Shown: positions 55,554 to 64,000, counted from the stretch's first letter. The stretch: 64,000 nt of DNA from Mucilaginibacter empetricola (GCF_024808665.1 NZ_JANUBZ010000006.1:248001-312000), one strand, 5' to 3'. Numbers and translations are program-made. Notes: generated by a model from the letters alone, not told the origin.

Positions 55554-57845
55554 ATGCAAAAGGGATTACAAGCCGGATATTGGGAATGGGATATGAAAGG
55601 TGAATTGCCCTTTGATAACCTTGAACTTATGGGCAGGTTGGGATATAAAAAATCCGACCTGAAACTGCGTCCGCTCTGGCTTGGAAAAATTCCTGATGAT
55701 AGCCTCAAATCACTTCGCGAACAATTAAAAATTCATATCGACAGTCACGCTAAAATACCCTTTAATCAGGAGGTGTGTTTTTTGCGCGAAGGAAATAACC
55801 CCCAATATTTAGTATTTACCGGCAGGATAGTTAAATGGTCTGAAGATAATACACCCTTACTGATGCTGGGCAGTTATTTTGATATTACCAGCCAGCGCGA
55901 AACAGAGATTGAACTTGAACAAGTAAAAAGCTTTTTGAACAGAACCAACCAGGCCGCTTTAATTGGAGGCTGGGAGATGGATTTGGAATCGATGAAAGTG
56001 ATCTGGACCCTTGGGACAAGAAGGCTTTTTGGTGTATCGGATGATTTTGTTCCTGACAGGGATAATTTTTGTCATTTTTTTATTGGCGATGATCTTGATA
56101 AACTGGAGAATGCTTTTCAATTGGCTGTAACAGAGGGGAAATCATATGATTTGGAGCTGAAGATAAAAAATACCCGTGGCGAAGAAGTATGGACCCGCAC
56201 TATAGGCCAATCTGAATTTGAGAACGGGAGATGCAGGCGGGTTTATGGCACTTTTCAGGATATTACCCGGCAAAAGCTGGACGAAGAAAAAGTGCTGATG
56301 AAAAAAAGGCAACTGGAAGCTTTTATCGGCACGGCACCTGCAGCGTTAGCCATGCTTGATAAATCATATAATTATATTGCCGCAAGTAAAATTTGGATGG
56401 CGTCGTACAATGTAGACGTAGCAACTATTATTGGGAAAAACCATTTGGAGGTGTTTCATGAGATATCAGACGAGTGGAAAGAATACATGCGCCGCTGTGT
56501 ACTCGGCGAATCGTTTAAACGGGATGAGGATCCTTTTTACCGGCGCGATGGTAAGCTGGAGTGGCTGCGATGGGAAATAAAACCCTGGTATGAAGAGCCC
56601 GGAAAAGTTGGCGGCATACTTTTATTTACCGATCTGATTACCGAGAAAAAGAAAGCTAAAGAAGATTTAATAAAGGCCAAGGAAGAGGCCGAAGTGGCAC
56701 TTGAGGCTAAATCGCGGTTTTTATCGGTAATGAGTCATGAAATCCGTACACCTATGAATGCGGTTATTGGGTTTAGTAACCTTTTGCTGGAAAACCCGAG
56801 AGCGGATCAGGAAGAATATTTAAAGCTGTTAAAATTTTCGGCAGATAACCTGTTGGTTATTATCAATGATATTTTAAGCCTGAGCAAGATTGATGAGGGT
56901 ATGGTAACCCTTGAAACAGTAGATTTCAATTTGAAAGAACTGCTCGAAAATGTTTGCGCTATTAACAAACAGGCTACTACGGAGAAAAACATCGGTCTCA
57001 AATTAGTTTACGATAACAGGCTGCCACTAACAATTAAGGGAGATACCGTACGGTTTGGACAGATAATAACCAACCTGGTTAACAATGCCATTAAATTTAC
57101 CCACAGTGGCGATGTTATTATAGCCACCTCATTGGTTGAAGAGGACAAAAAAAGCGTAAGTATTTGTTTTGAGATTAAGGATACGGGAATAGGTATTCCG
57201 GAAGAGAAACAAGATTATGTTTTTGAAATATTTACCCAGGCCAGTTCAGAAACCACCCGCAAATTTGGTGGTATAGGACTCGGGCTTGCTATATGTAAGC
57301 GATTAGTGGAACTAATGGGTGGAAATATTAAAATTAAAAGTAAGCCAGGCGAAGGCGCCACATTTTATTTTACGTTAAAGCTGGAGAAAGGCGAGGTCTT
57401 AAATAACGGAGCGATAACCACCCAATTGGGTATCGACAAAGCATACAAACATTCGGATGAGTTAAAGGGCGTAAAGGTGCTTTTGACGGAAGATAATGCC
57501 ATAAATGTTTTGGTAGTGAAACGCTACCTGCAACAATGGGGTGTTGAATGTGATGTTGCAGAAAATGGTCAGGTTGCTGTGCAGGCCGTGTGGACAAAGG
57601 AATATGATTTGATATTAATGGACCTGCAAATGCCAGTGATGGATGGTTATGAAGCGGCCAGGCAAATAAGAGCCATGAGCGGTAAATATTCGTCAGTGCC
57701 CATTGTGGCTATTACGGCATCGTTGATAGGGGACATCAAGCAATCAATACTGGCTGCAGGCATGAATTCGTGGATTAGTAAGCCATTTAATCCTTCGGAA
57801 CTTTATGATGTGGTGAAAAAATATTCAAAAGCAACAATTTCATAA
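55554..57845 (+). CDS. Soluble hybrid histidine kinase with three PAS domains and a receiver
   Basis: A 763-residue sensor kinase with no membrane segment. Three PAS/PAC units occupy about residues 1-115, 125-245 and 250-370, the first two ending in DITSQRE- and DITRQKL-type PAC motifs. A coiled linker leads to the HisKA domain with His395 in VMSHEIRTPMNA. The ATPase domain (about 495-615) has NLVNNAIKF, DTGIGIP and FGGIGLGLAI. The C-terminal receiver (about 640-757) has the acidic pair TEDN, phosphoacceptor Asp690 in LILMDLQMP and Lys in ISKPFNP. All phosphorelay residues are intact. It must pass phosphate to a separate Hpt protein or regulator; none is adjacent. The signal sensed is cytoplasmic and unknown. 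Confidence 0.94.
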   Translation: MQKGLQAGYWEWDMKGELPFDNLELMGRLGYKKSDLKLRPLWLGKIPDDSLKSLREQLKIHIDSHAKIPFNQEVCFLREGNNPQYLVFTGRIVKWSEDNTPLLMLGSYFDITSQRETEIELEQVKSFLNRTNQAALIGGWEMDLESMKVIWTLGTRRLFGVSDDFVPDRDNFCHFFIGDDLDKLENAFQLAVTEGKSYDLELKIKNTRGEEVWTRTIGQSEFENGRCRRVYGTFQDITRQKLDEEKVLMKKRQLEAFIGTAPAALAMLDKSYNYIAASKIWMASYNVDVATIIGKNHLEVFHEISDEWKEYMRRCVLGESFKRDEDPFYRRDGKLEWLRWEIKPWYEEPGKVGGILLFTDLITEKKKAKEDLIKAKEEAEVALEAKSRFLSVMSHEIRTPMNAVIGFSNLLLENPRADQEEYLKLLKFSADNLLVIINDILSLSKIDEGMVTLETVDFNLKELLENVCAINKQATTEKNIGLKLVYDNRLPLTIKGDTVRFGQIITNLVNNAIKFTHSGDVIIATSLVEEDKKSVSICFEIKDTGIGIPEEKQDYVFEIFTQASSETTRKFGGIGLGLAICKRLVELMGGNIKIKSKPGEGATFYFTLKLEKGEVLNNGAITTQLGIDKAYKHSDELKGVKVLLTEDNAINVLVVKRYLQQWGVECDVAENGQVAVQAVWTKEYDLILMDLQMPVMDGYEAARQIRAMSGKYSSVPIVAITASLIGDIKQSILAAGMNSWISKPFNPSELYDVVKKYSKATIS

Positions 57846-57856
57846 ATTGATACCAT

Positions 57857-58468
57857 TCACTTATTAATTACCCTGAAGGTTAAATTTATACGACCCGCCA
57901 AAACCTTATTTGATTTTGCTATACGATGCTCCCAATAATGCTGCATATCACCTTTCATCAATAATAACGAACCATTTTGCAGCTCAATGGCATATTTTTG
58001 TGTATGATCGGTTTTGTTTCTTACATCAAACCTGCGAGCCTGCCCTAAGCTTACTGATGCTATAACCGGATTGTTCCCCAATTCATACTCATCATCACTA
58101 TGCCACGCTACAGAATCATTACCATTGCGGTAATAATTAAGTAAAACGGTGTTAAAGGAAGTCTTAGTCGTTTTTTCAACCTCATGTTTTATTTGCAATA
58201 GTTCATCTGTCCATGGTAAAGGATCAAATTTTGTACCCGAAAAGGTGTATGATTTACCTGCATCGCCATACCAGGCAGTTAACCGTGGTGTCATGACATC
58301 TTTACCATACATAGGCATGGTTCTTTGCAGCCAGGGCACGCTATTAATAAATGTTTCCATAAATGAATAACTTTCGGCTGGACTGAATACAGCCGGAAAA
58401 TATTCCATCAGCTCAAAAGGTAGTTTGGGTGCCGGTGCCGAATCGCCGAAAATATTCAACTGTTCCAT
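57857..58468 (-). CDS. alkB: Alpha-ketoglutarate-dependent dioxygenase AlkB
   Basis: A 203-residue AlkB homologue from the ATG at 58468. The frame is open to 58513, but that region overlaps a promoter-like box. Iron ligands are the His and Asp in AWHSDDEY and the His in HYWEHRI; NLTFRVI carries the Arg that binds 2-oxoglutarate. PRLTAWYGD is the family's substrate loop. It removes methyl groups from N1-methyladenine and N3-methylcytosine in DNA by oxidation. With AlkA near 17.5 kb it is the second alkylation-repair gene in the window. It is convergent with the kinase gene. Confidence 0.92.
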   Translation of the reverse strand: MEQLNIFGDSAPAPKLPFELMEYFPAVFSPAESYSFMETFINSVPWLQRTMPMYGKDVMTPRLTAWYGDAGKSYTFSGTKFDPLPWTDELLQIKHEVEKTTKTSFNTVLLNYYRNGNDSVAWHSDDEYELGNNPVIASVSLGQARRFDVRNKTDHTQKYAIELQNGSLLLMKGDMQHYWEHRIAKSNKVLAGRINLTFRVINK

Positions 58469-58510
58469 TATTAATGTTCCTAAAAAGTCAGCGCAGACAA
58501 TTATCAGATA

Positions 58511-58518
58511 CAAAGATA
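58511..58518 (-). promoter_or_regulatory. Candidate -7 box for alkB
   Basis: TATCTTTG on the minus strand (58518 to 58511) matches TANNTTTG and would place the transcript start about 37 bases before the ATG at 58468. No clear -33 box. It supports the shorter alkB start. Confidence 0.35.
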
Positions 58519-58605
58519 AAGATCAATATAAAAGCGTCTTGACGGATGAAATGTATTTAATAAAGTAAACTTATATATTTACGAACTATCTTTTTACCAA
58601 TTAAC

Positions 58606-59433
58606 ATGATTATTGTAATTCAGTGTGTTGACAGGGTTGGTTTAGTTGCATCAATAACCGATGTGCTGGCAAAACAACAATTAAATATCGTATCCATGCG
58701 TGAGCATGTTGACCAGGTACAGAATCTTTTTTTTATGCGCCTGGAAGTAACCCATAGTGACGATGGCGAAACACTAGAACAAAAACTACGTGATATTTTA
58801 CCGCCAAATCCAACCATCCACATTAACCCGCTGCCCAATAAAAAGGTGGTAGTAATGGTCACTAAGGAATACCATTGCCTCGCTGATATTTTGATCCGTA
58901 ATTATTATGGAACGCTGGGTGCAACGGTGCAATGCATTATTGGCAATCATGCCGTACTGGAAGATATTTGCAAACGTTTTGATATGCCATTCTTCCTGGT
59001 ATCGCATGAACACATCAGCAAAAATGAATTTGAAGATAAAATAGCCGCCGTTATTGATCAATTTGAACCTAATTATATTGTCCTGGCTAAATTTATGCGT
59101 ATTTTATCGCCCGCACTGGTAGCCAAATTTCCTATGCGTATCGTCAATATTCATCATTCGTTTTTGCCTGCATTTATTGGAGCCAACCCATACAAACAAG
59201 CCTTTGAACGCGGCGTAAAACTGATAGGCGCTACAGCTCATTTCGTATCGAATGAACTGGATGAAGGACCCATTATCGCGCAGCAAATTATCCCTATAAA
59301 CCATTCATACACGGCTGGTGATATGGTAAAAGCCGGTAAGGAAATTGAGACATCAGTACTGGCATCGGCGCTTAAGTTGGTGTTTGAGGATAGGGTGTTT
59401 GTGTATAAAAATAAAACGGTGGTGTTTGATTGA
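58606..59433 (+). CDS. purU: Formyltetrahydrofolate deformylase
   Basis: A 275-residue PurU. An ACT domain (residues about 1-80; IIVIQCVDRVGLVASITDVL) precedes a formyltransferase-type catalytic domain with HHSFLPAFIGANPY and GATAHFV, including the catalytic His and Asp. It releases formate from 10-formyl-tetrahydrofolate and so supplies purine synthesis and balances one-carbon units. It starts with the normal DRVGL motif a few residues in, so the ATG at 58606 is right. Confidence 0.96.
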   Translation: MIIVIQCVDRVGLVASITDVLAKQQLNIVSMREHVDQVQNLFFMRLEVTHSDDGETLEQKLRDILPPNPTIHINPLPNKKVVVMVTKEYHCLADILIRNYYGTLGATVQCIIGNHAVLEDICKRFDMPFFLVSHEHISKNEFEDKIAAVIDQFEPNYIVLAKFMRILSPALVAKFPMRIVNIHHSFLPAFIGANPYKQAFERGVKLIGATAHFVSNELDEGPIIAQQIIPINHSYTAGDMVKAGKEIETSVLASALKLVFEDRVFVYKNKTVVFD

Positions 59434-59447
59434 TCGCTTGCAGATTA

Positions 59448-59598
59448 GACTCACCCGGTCGACGCTACGCTGGACCACCCTCTCTACGACAAGTCATAAA
59501 GAGGGAAGATAAAAAAGAAAAAAAGTGAAATTTCCCAACCCTCTTTCCGCCAAAGGCGGAGTGAGGGTCGACCAGCGCAGCGCCCGTCGGGGTGAGTC
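59448..59598. repeat. REP/MITE-like palindromic intergenic element
   Basis: The outer arms begin GACTCACCC at 59448 and end with GGGTGAGTC at 59598 and are complementary over about 35 bases with several mismatches. Inner hairpins are AAAGAGGG / CCCTCTTT and CCGCCAAAGGCGG. It has no coding capacity and lies between convergent purU and the PNPOx-like gene. Confidence 0.75.
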
Positions 59599-59618
59599 CA
59601 CTATACGCGCGACATTCT

Positions 59619-60164
59619 CTAAAACATCGCCGTAGGCAATCCATCTAAACTAATCCTGTTTTTTTCGGCTTTATATGCTTCCAGGCCATCTTCTCCTTTA
59701 TTTAGAGCCCATTTTTCGGCCTGGTCTCTTTCGCCTTCGTAACTGTAATAAGGTACGCTGAAGCCGCAGGAGGTTTGTACCATATCAATATCGGCCACTA
59801 TAATTTGCCGGGTAGCTAGTACTAATTTAAATTGAGCAGATAAATCATCCCATTCTTTATGGTCAGGCAATACGGTATAACCACGTCCGTACAACCGCAA
59901 AATATTGGGTGGTCCATCAAAAGCACAAAACATGAAGGTAATACGCCCGTTTTCGAGCAAATGTGCCGATGTTTCATTCCCGCTGCCTATAATATCCATG
60001 TAAGCAACTTTATGGGGTGATAATATCCGGAAAGAATCAGATCCTTTGGGCGAAAGATTTACGTGCCCACCTGCGCTAAGCGGAGCGCTCGCCACGAAAA
60101 ATAGGTACTGCTTTTCAATAAATTCAGTATGCCTGTCTTCAATACTGTTAAAAAACTTAGCCAT
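59619..60164 (-). CDS. Pyridoxamine 5'-phosphate oxidase family protein
   Basis: A 181-residue protein of the FMN-binding split-barrel type. The N-terminus FIEKQYLFFVASAPLSAGGHVNLSPKG and the ITFMFCAFDGPPNILRLYGRG stretch are typical of PNPOx-like proteins of the general group, and not of true PdxH. It probably binds FMN or F420 and reduces an unknown compound. It is convergent with purU across a palindromic element. Confidence 0.88.
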   Translation of the reverse strand: MAKFFNSIEDRHTEFIEKQYLFFVASAPLSAGGHVNLSPKGSDSFRILSPHKVAYMDIIGSGNETSAHLLENGRITFMFCAFDGPPNILRLYGRGYTVLPDHKEWDDLSAQFKLVLATRQIIVADIDMVQTSCGFSVPYYSYEGERDQAEKWALNKGEDGLEAYKAEKNRISLDGLPTAMF

Positions 60165-60309
60165 AACAAGTACAGGTTTGGTATACTCAAATTTACTTAA
60201 TTTTTATCATTTCTGTAAAAGACATAGCCAAAGACAATTACCACTAAATTGATACATTCTGTTTATCTTTTGTTAACATTTACTTAATCAATACGTGTAA
60301 TAGCACAAT

Positions 60310-60317
60310 TACATTTG
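60310..60317 (+). promoter_or_regulatory. Candidate -7 box for the metallophosphoesterase gene
   Basis: TACATTTG, followed by C, matches TANNTTTG and lies 26 bases before the ATG at 60343. No clear -33 box at the expected distance. Confidence 0.3.
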
Positions 60318-60342
60318 CGCTCAACAAATTTTAAACTTTCAG

Positions 60343-61539
60343 ATGCCCCACTTACCCCTAAAACTAACCGCATACTTAAAAAATTCAATTTTAGTAAGTT
60401 GCTTCATTTTGGCTTTGATTCCGGTTATGGCTTTTTGCCAAACCTCGCCATCTCACGATATTGAAATACTTTTTACTTCTGACGCTCACTTCGGTATAAC
60501 CCGCAAAGCTTTTCGTGGCGATTCAAATGTAAAATCGTCTGCTGTAAATGCTGCTATGATTGGCCAGATGAATGCCCTACCGGGACAATCACTTCCTGCC
60601 GACGGCGGTGTTAAATCTGGTCAACCCATTAATGGCATAGATTATTTAATTGAAGGCGGCGATATAGCTAACCGCATGGAAATACCTATACAAAGTGCAG
60701 CTACATCATGGGCACAGTTTGAAACTGCTTATATGGGTGGTATTAAGCTAAAAGGTAATAATGGCGAGCCGCTTAAATTTTTGGTCATTCCGGGCAATCA
60801 TGATATCTCCAATGCCATTGGCTATGCCAAAGCAATGAAGCCTTTAACCGACCCAACATCAATGGTGAAAATTTATAACCTGATGCTGAAACCGGCTACA
60901 CCGATGACTAATGAGGCTTATAATTATACTACCGATAAAATCAACTACTCGAGAGATATAAAAGGTATTCATTTTATGTTTATCACCCTTTGGGCCGATT
61001 CTGCCGAAAGGATTTGGATGGAAAAAGATCTGGCCAATGTGGCCAAAACTACACCGGTAATAATTGTTTGCCACGATCAGCCTACTTGCGAGGCTAAACA
61101 TTTTACCAATCCCATCCCGCCGCATAACATGACCCTGGAAAATAAATTTGAAAACCTTACAGCCGAATATTATAAAGAGGGTACAGCAGTAACAGGCGAC
61201 AATGCTGCAACTGATATTGAGCAACGTGGATTTGTGAAATTCCTGAAAGCGCACCCAAACATTAAAGCCTACCTGCACGGCAACTCCAACTGGAACGAGT
61301 TTTATACCTATACCGGTCCTGATAACGATGTTGCCTTACCAGTTTTCAGGGTTGATTCGCCTATGAAAGGTAAGTTCTCGGCAAAAGATGAAACTAAACT
61401 ATCATTTCATTTGATATCAATTGATCCAACAACGATGCAGATGACCGTAAGGGAATGTTTGTGGAATACTAACCCTGCCAGTCCTTCAAACACAATGGTG
61501 TTTGGGGATAGTAAGACTGTTTCGTTGGCGGTGAACTAA
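60343..61539 (+). CDS. Exported calcineurin-like metallophosphoesterase
   Basis: A 398-residue protein with a signal peptide (about residues 1-32, ending MAFCQ). Two-metal phosphoesterase motifs are present in order: SDAHFG (Asp and His), EGGDIANR (Asp), PGNHDIS (Asn and His), CHDQP (His) and YLHGNSN (His). The fold is therefore calcineurin-like and probably active in the periplasm or outside. The substrate (nucleotide, phospholipid or phosphoprotein) cannot be told. It is flanked by a terminator. Confidence 0.9.
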   Translation: MPHLPLKLTAYLKNSILVSCFILALIPVMAFCQTSPSHDIEILFTSDAHFGITRKAFRGDSNVKSSAVNAAMIGQMNALPGQSLPADGGVKSGQPINGIDYLIEGGDIANRMEIPIQSAATSWAQFETAYMGGIKLKGNNGEPLKFLVIPGNHDISNAIGYAKAMKPLTDPTSMVKIYNLMLKPATPMTNEAYNYTTDKINYSRDIKGIHFMFITLWADSAERIWMEKDLANVAKTTPVIIVCHDQPTCEAKHFTNPIPPHNMTLENKFENLTAEYYKEGTAVTGDNAATDIEQRGFVKFLKAHPNIKAYLHGNSNWNEFYTYTGPDNDVALPVFRVDSPMKGKFSAKDETKLSFHLISIDPTTMQMTVRECLWNTNPASPSNTMVFGDSKTVSLAVN

Positions 61540-61593
61540 TTTTTAGTTGGCAGTTGTGGGTTTGCAGTTTGCAAAATGGACATTATTCGCCAC

Positions 61594-61630
61594 AAAAAAT
61601 GCCGTAGCTATGTGAGTTACGGCATTTTTT
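61594..61630. terminator. Bidirectional terminator
   Basis: AAAAAATGCCGTA (61594-61606) pairs exactly with TACGGCATTTTTT (61618-61630), so it can end both the phosphoesterase and the convergent GH30 gene. Confidence 0.88.
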
Positions 61631-61656
61631 ATTTGATGTCTTCAACAGTTCAAAAA

Positions 61657-63123
61657 CTATTCAACCACCAGGGTTGCAATAGAATGCGCCGGGCTGGTTG
61701 TTTTGGCTGCTTTACCTTTTATCCACAGGTAGTAGTCAACGTTATCGTCAGATTTATTCATCACCACAACGGCAAGCTTGCCGTCAGGGTTGATATAAGC
61801 GGTGGTTAACAGCTTATCGCGGCTTGCATTGCTGATAATACGTTTAGCGCCAGGGTGAATGAATTTAGAGAAATGACCCATGTAATAGTAGGAGTTGGTA
61901 TAAATTAAACTACCGTTACGGGTATCGGCATGTACCGGAGCAAAGCAATAGTTACCCACGTGGTTAGGACCACCGTTTTCATCCAACAAAATGTTCCAGT
62001 CGGTCCAGCCTACAGTACCGGCATTAAAATCGTTAATCATCGATAAGCCATAGCGTTCGCCCAAAGCCCAGTCATTTAAACGGTTAAAATCAAATTTCTC
62101 CACGCAGCCTTCTGTAAACAACAAGTGTTTGCCAGGGAAAGCTTCAGCCACACGCCTGGTACTTTCAAAGTTCATACCAGCACCTGTCCATGTTTCGTAC
62201 CAGTGGAAACCAATACCCCAAATATATTTGGCCGCTTGTGGATCTTCCAGGATAGTACTTGCACGCTGATAAATTAAATCGCGGTTATGATCCCAAACAA
62301 ATAACTTTTTATTGCCTAAGCCTGATTTTACCAGCGCTGGGCCTAAATAGTTCTTAATAAAATCGCGTTCATCCTCGGCAGTATACAAGCAGGACTCCCA
62401 TGATTGTGTAGCCATTGGCTCATTTTGTACGGATAAACCCCAGATAGGCATACCCAGTTTTTCGTAAGTTTTAATAAACTTAACATAAAAGTTGGCCCAG
62501 GCCTGGTCGTATTTAGGCAGTAATTTGCCGCCATGCAAAACATCATTATTGGTTTTCATCCATGCCGGTGGGCTCCATGGGGTAACAAACATGGTTAATT
62601 TGCCACCTGCCGCAGCCATAGCCTCTTTAATAAAAGGGATACGGTATTTTTCATCGTGGCTTACGTCAAAAGTTTTTAAAGAAACATCACCATCTTTTAC
62701 ATAACCGTAGCTTGCGCTCGAGAAATCACAGCTTTGAATATGGGTACGCGCCAGGGTATAACCAATGCCTTTTTCTTTATCAAAATAGGCAGTCATAAAT
62801 TCCTTTTGCTTGTCTTTTGGTAATTTGTAAAACGTTTCGGCTGAAGCATCGGTAAGGGCTGCTCCTATGCCCAGCATAGTTTGAAATGTTTTTGAGGGAT
62901 CAACAAATACCGATACCTCTGTTTCGCCGGGTTGAGGCTTATCAACAAAATGAAGCGTTTCGGTTTGGGTGATACGGTTATCCGTATTTTTTGCGGTTAA
63001 ATATACTTTCACCGTCTTATCTTTAGCAGAATAAGGCGCCTTATTTTGCGCATCAGCCCACTTTACTGATAATAAACTAAAGGCCGCAAAAAGCATTGAG
63101 GCACTAAATAATTTTTTTTTCAT
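61657..63123 (-). CDS. Secreted GH30 family glycoside hydrolase
   Basis: A 488-residue enzyme from the ATG at 63123 (TTG three codons earlier is unlikely). Signal peptide residues about 1-25, ending ADAQ. Family GH30 motifs are present: FQTMLGIGAALTDASAE near the start of the barrel, the acid/base Glu235 in VQNEP, and the nucleophile Glu338 in FTEGC. The C-terminal beta domain ends in SIATLVVE. GH30 enzymes of this type are glucosylceramidase- or beta-1,6-glucanase-like; I cannot choose. It is not beside a SusCD pair, and has its own candidate control region upstream. Confidence 0.93.
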   Translation of the reverse strand: MKKKLFSASMLFAAFSLLSVKWADAQNKAPYSAKDKTVKVYLTAKNTDNRITQTETLHFVDKPQPGETEVSVFVDPSKTFQTMLGIGAALTDASAETFYKLPKDKQKEFMTAYFDKEKGIGYTLARTHIQSCDFSSASYGYVKDGDVSLKTFDVSHDEKYRIPFIKEAMAAAGGKLTMFVTPWSPPAWMKTNNDVLHGGKLLPKYDQAWANFYVKFIKTYEKLGMPIWGLSVQNEPMATQSWESCLYTAEDERDFIKNYLGPALVKSGLGNKKLFVWDHNRDLIYQRASTILEDPQAAKYIWGIGFHWYETWTGAGMNFESTRRVAEAFPGKHLLFTEGCVEKFDFNRLNDWALGERYGLSMINDFNAGTVGWTDWNILLDENGGPNHVGNYCFAPVHADTRNGSLIYTNSYYYMGHFSKFIHPGAKRIISNASRDKLLTTAYINPDGKLAVVVMNKSDDNVDYYLWIKGKAAKTTSPAHSIATLVVE

Positions 63124-63159
63124 GATGATCAAATATGGATATAAATCCGGGTAAGATTG

Positions 63160-63226
63160 GTTTACAGCTTCAAATCTATCAAAGTTTTGAAAATATGCAT
63201 TACAATTTTAAAATGATGCTGTAAAC
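63160..63226 (-). promoter_or_regulatory. Operator-like inverted repeat around a candidate GH30 promoter
   Basis: GTTTACAGC (63160-63168) and its exact complement (63218-63226) are 49 bases apart. A TAGATTTG box on the minus strand (63178 to 63171) lies between them, about 50 bases before the GH30 ATG. Wide spacing of equal half-sites would fit DNA looping or two bound dimers. Confidence 0.35.
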
Positions 63227-63234
63227 AAACATTA

Positions 63235-63329
63235 AGTCCCCTCTAAATCTCCCCCGAAAGGGGAGGCTTTAATTTCGCTCTCGCTTGTTTTTTTCAGTCC
63301 TCCCTACCGGGTAGGATTTAGGTGGGGCT
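63235..63329. repeat. REP-like palindromic intergenic element
   Basis: The outer arms (AGTCCCCTCTAAATC at 63235 and, inverted, GATTTAGGTGGGGCT ending at 63329) are complementary with a few mismatches. Inside are two small hairpins, CTCCCC-GAAA-GGGGAG and CCTACC-GGGTAGG. It lies in the divergent gap between GH30 and the ABC permease. Elements of this composition are, as far as I recall, common in Bacteroidota genomes. Confidence 0.7.
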
Positions 63330-63565
63330 ACTCATTCATACTGTAATAAAACCGGACACTCCCTGTTCGGTTATGTACATTTAAAAATAGTATCATTGAT
63401 TTAATTAGTTGATTTGTAGCTATTTAAAATAAAGGCACGAATATTAACCCTTTACCGAATAACACTTGAGTGGGTATACCTCTTGAGTTATCGTATCAAA
63501 ATGATAGGATAACCTGATCACTCGGCAATAAGGCATCAATATAGAACTGAACTAATAAACCGGTT

Positions 63566-64000
63566 ATGATAAAAAACTATTTAAAAATCGCCCTAAGGCA
63601 ATTACGCAAACAAAAAATGTATGCGGCCATTAAAATTGGTGGCTTTGCCTTTAGTATTGCAGCCTGTTTGTTGATTGCTTTATATATCCGGAATGAGCTG
63701 AGTTACGATAAATCATACCCCAATGCTGACAGGATTTACCGCATTGTTGGCGAATATAAAAACAATGGCACTATCGAAAAAGGAACCGACTGGCCTGCTC
63801 CACTAGCCAAAACTATAAAGGCTGATTTGCCGGAAGTGGAACTTTCCGGTCATTTGATGCCTAACAGCCTGATGGGAGCAGGGAGCGCAGAGATGAGACC
63901 TGGCGACAAAACCGAGAACACTTACGAAGACGGTATCACCTTCGCCGATCAAAACATGCTCGACATTTTTAAATTGCCCATGGTTTATGGCGATCGTTCG
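63566..64000 (+). CDS. MacB/FtsX-like ABC transporter permease (N-terminal part, cut by window edge)
   Basis: An open frame from ATG 63566 to the window end, 145 complete codons with no stop. The N-terminus IKNYLKIALRQLRKQKMYAAIKIGG followed by a membrane segment AFSIAACLLIALYI matches the MacB periplasmic-core permeases that are numerous in Sphingobacteriaceae. The next stretch, NELSYDKSYPNADRIYRIVGEY, is the typical start of the large extracytoplasmic domain. The rest, including the FtsX membrane segments, lies outside the window. Confidence 0.85.
   Translation, partial: MIKNYLKIALRQLRKQKMYAAIKIGGFAFSIAACLLIALYIRNELSYDKSYPNADRIYRIVGEYKNNGTIEKGTDWPAPLAKTIKADLPEVELSGHLMPNSLMGAGSAEMRPGDKTENTYEDGITFADQNMLDIFKLPMVYGDRS

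Noticed and set aside
59434..59618. tRNA or other structured RNA gene in the GC-rich gap
   Set aside because: The foldable parts are the nested inverted repeats of a REP-like element; no cloverleaf or anticodon arm could be drawn.

Overview
The window looks like a piece of chromosome from a member of the Bacteroidota, most likely family Sphingobacteriaceae (Mucilaginibacter or Pedobacter type). This is inferred from gene content: a SusC/SusD pair with FecI/FecR regulators, DUF4270, DUF5687 and DUF5117/5118 proteins, a fused alpha/beta 2-oxo acid dehydrogenase E1, and TonB-linked outer-membrane barrels. Candidate promoters of the TANNTTTG type, A-rich leaders without clear Shine-Dalgarno sites, and several TTG starts agree with it. 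No rRNA, tRNA, CRISPR array, insertion sequence, integrase or prophage block was seen. Both window edges cut a gene: a Wzi/RemB-like barrel protein on the left and an ABC permease on the right.

Layout. 1-10 kb: envelope and secreted proteins (Wzi/RemB-like barrel, GH108 muramidase, orphan response regulator, TonB-type receptor with Gly-rich tail, collagen-like lipoprotein, large zinc metalloprotease). 10-15 kb: a compact cyanophycin locus, with isoaspartyl dipeptidase and cyanophycinase divergent from cyanophycin synthetase; together they can store and recycle Asp/Arg nitrogen. 15-22 kb: acyltransferase, TruC, a small membrane protein, AlkA divergent from RarA, an ABC exporter pair and a GNAT enzyme. 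22-32 kb: a secreted M61/M28 peptidase pair, fused branched-chain keto acid dehydrogenase E1, DUF4198, LutB, RpiB and TatC.

32-38 kb is the fatty-acid and phospholipid operon on the minus strand: DUF177, rpmF, plsX, two tandem fabH copies, accB, accC. 38-45 kb is a complete cell-surface-signalling nutrient locus: FecI-type sigma, FecR-type anti-sigma, a SusC with an STN signalling domain, and SusD. 45-55 kb is mostly core metabolism: pdxA/rsmA, an EcsC protein, a D-2-hydroxyacid dehydrogenase, panC divergent from a degenerate stand-alone GT5 domain protein, DUF4270 and glmS. 55-64 kb: a soluble hybrid histidine kinase, AlkB, PurU, a PNPOx-like protein, a metallophosphoesterase, a GH30 glycosidase and the start of an ABC permease.

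Most of the window is ordinary chromosome. The points most worth a second look are the cyanophycin locus in a heterotroph with a leader hairpin before cphA, the tandem fabH copies (about 88% identical), the GT5 half-protein lacking its nucleotide-sugar motif, the collagen-like lipoprotein, an orphan minus-strand terminator that may end a small RNA, and several gaps filled with imperfect inverted repeats of iterated short words. I found nothing that I can defend as a wholly new system.
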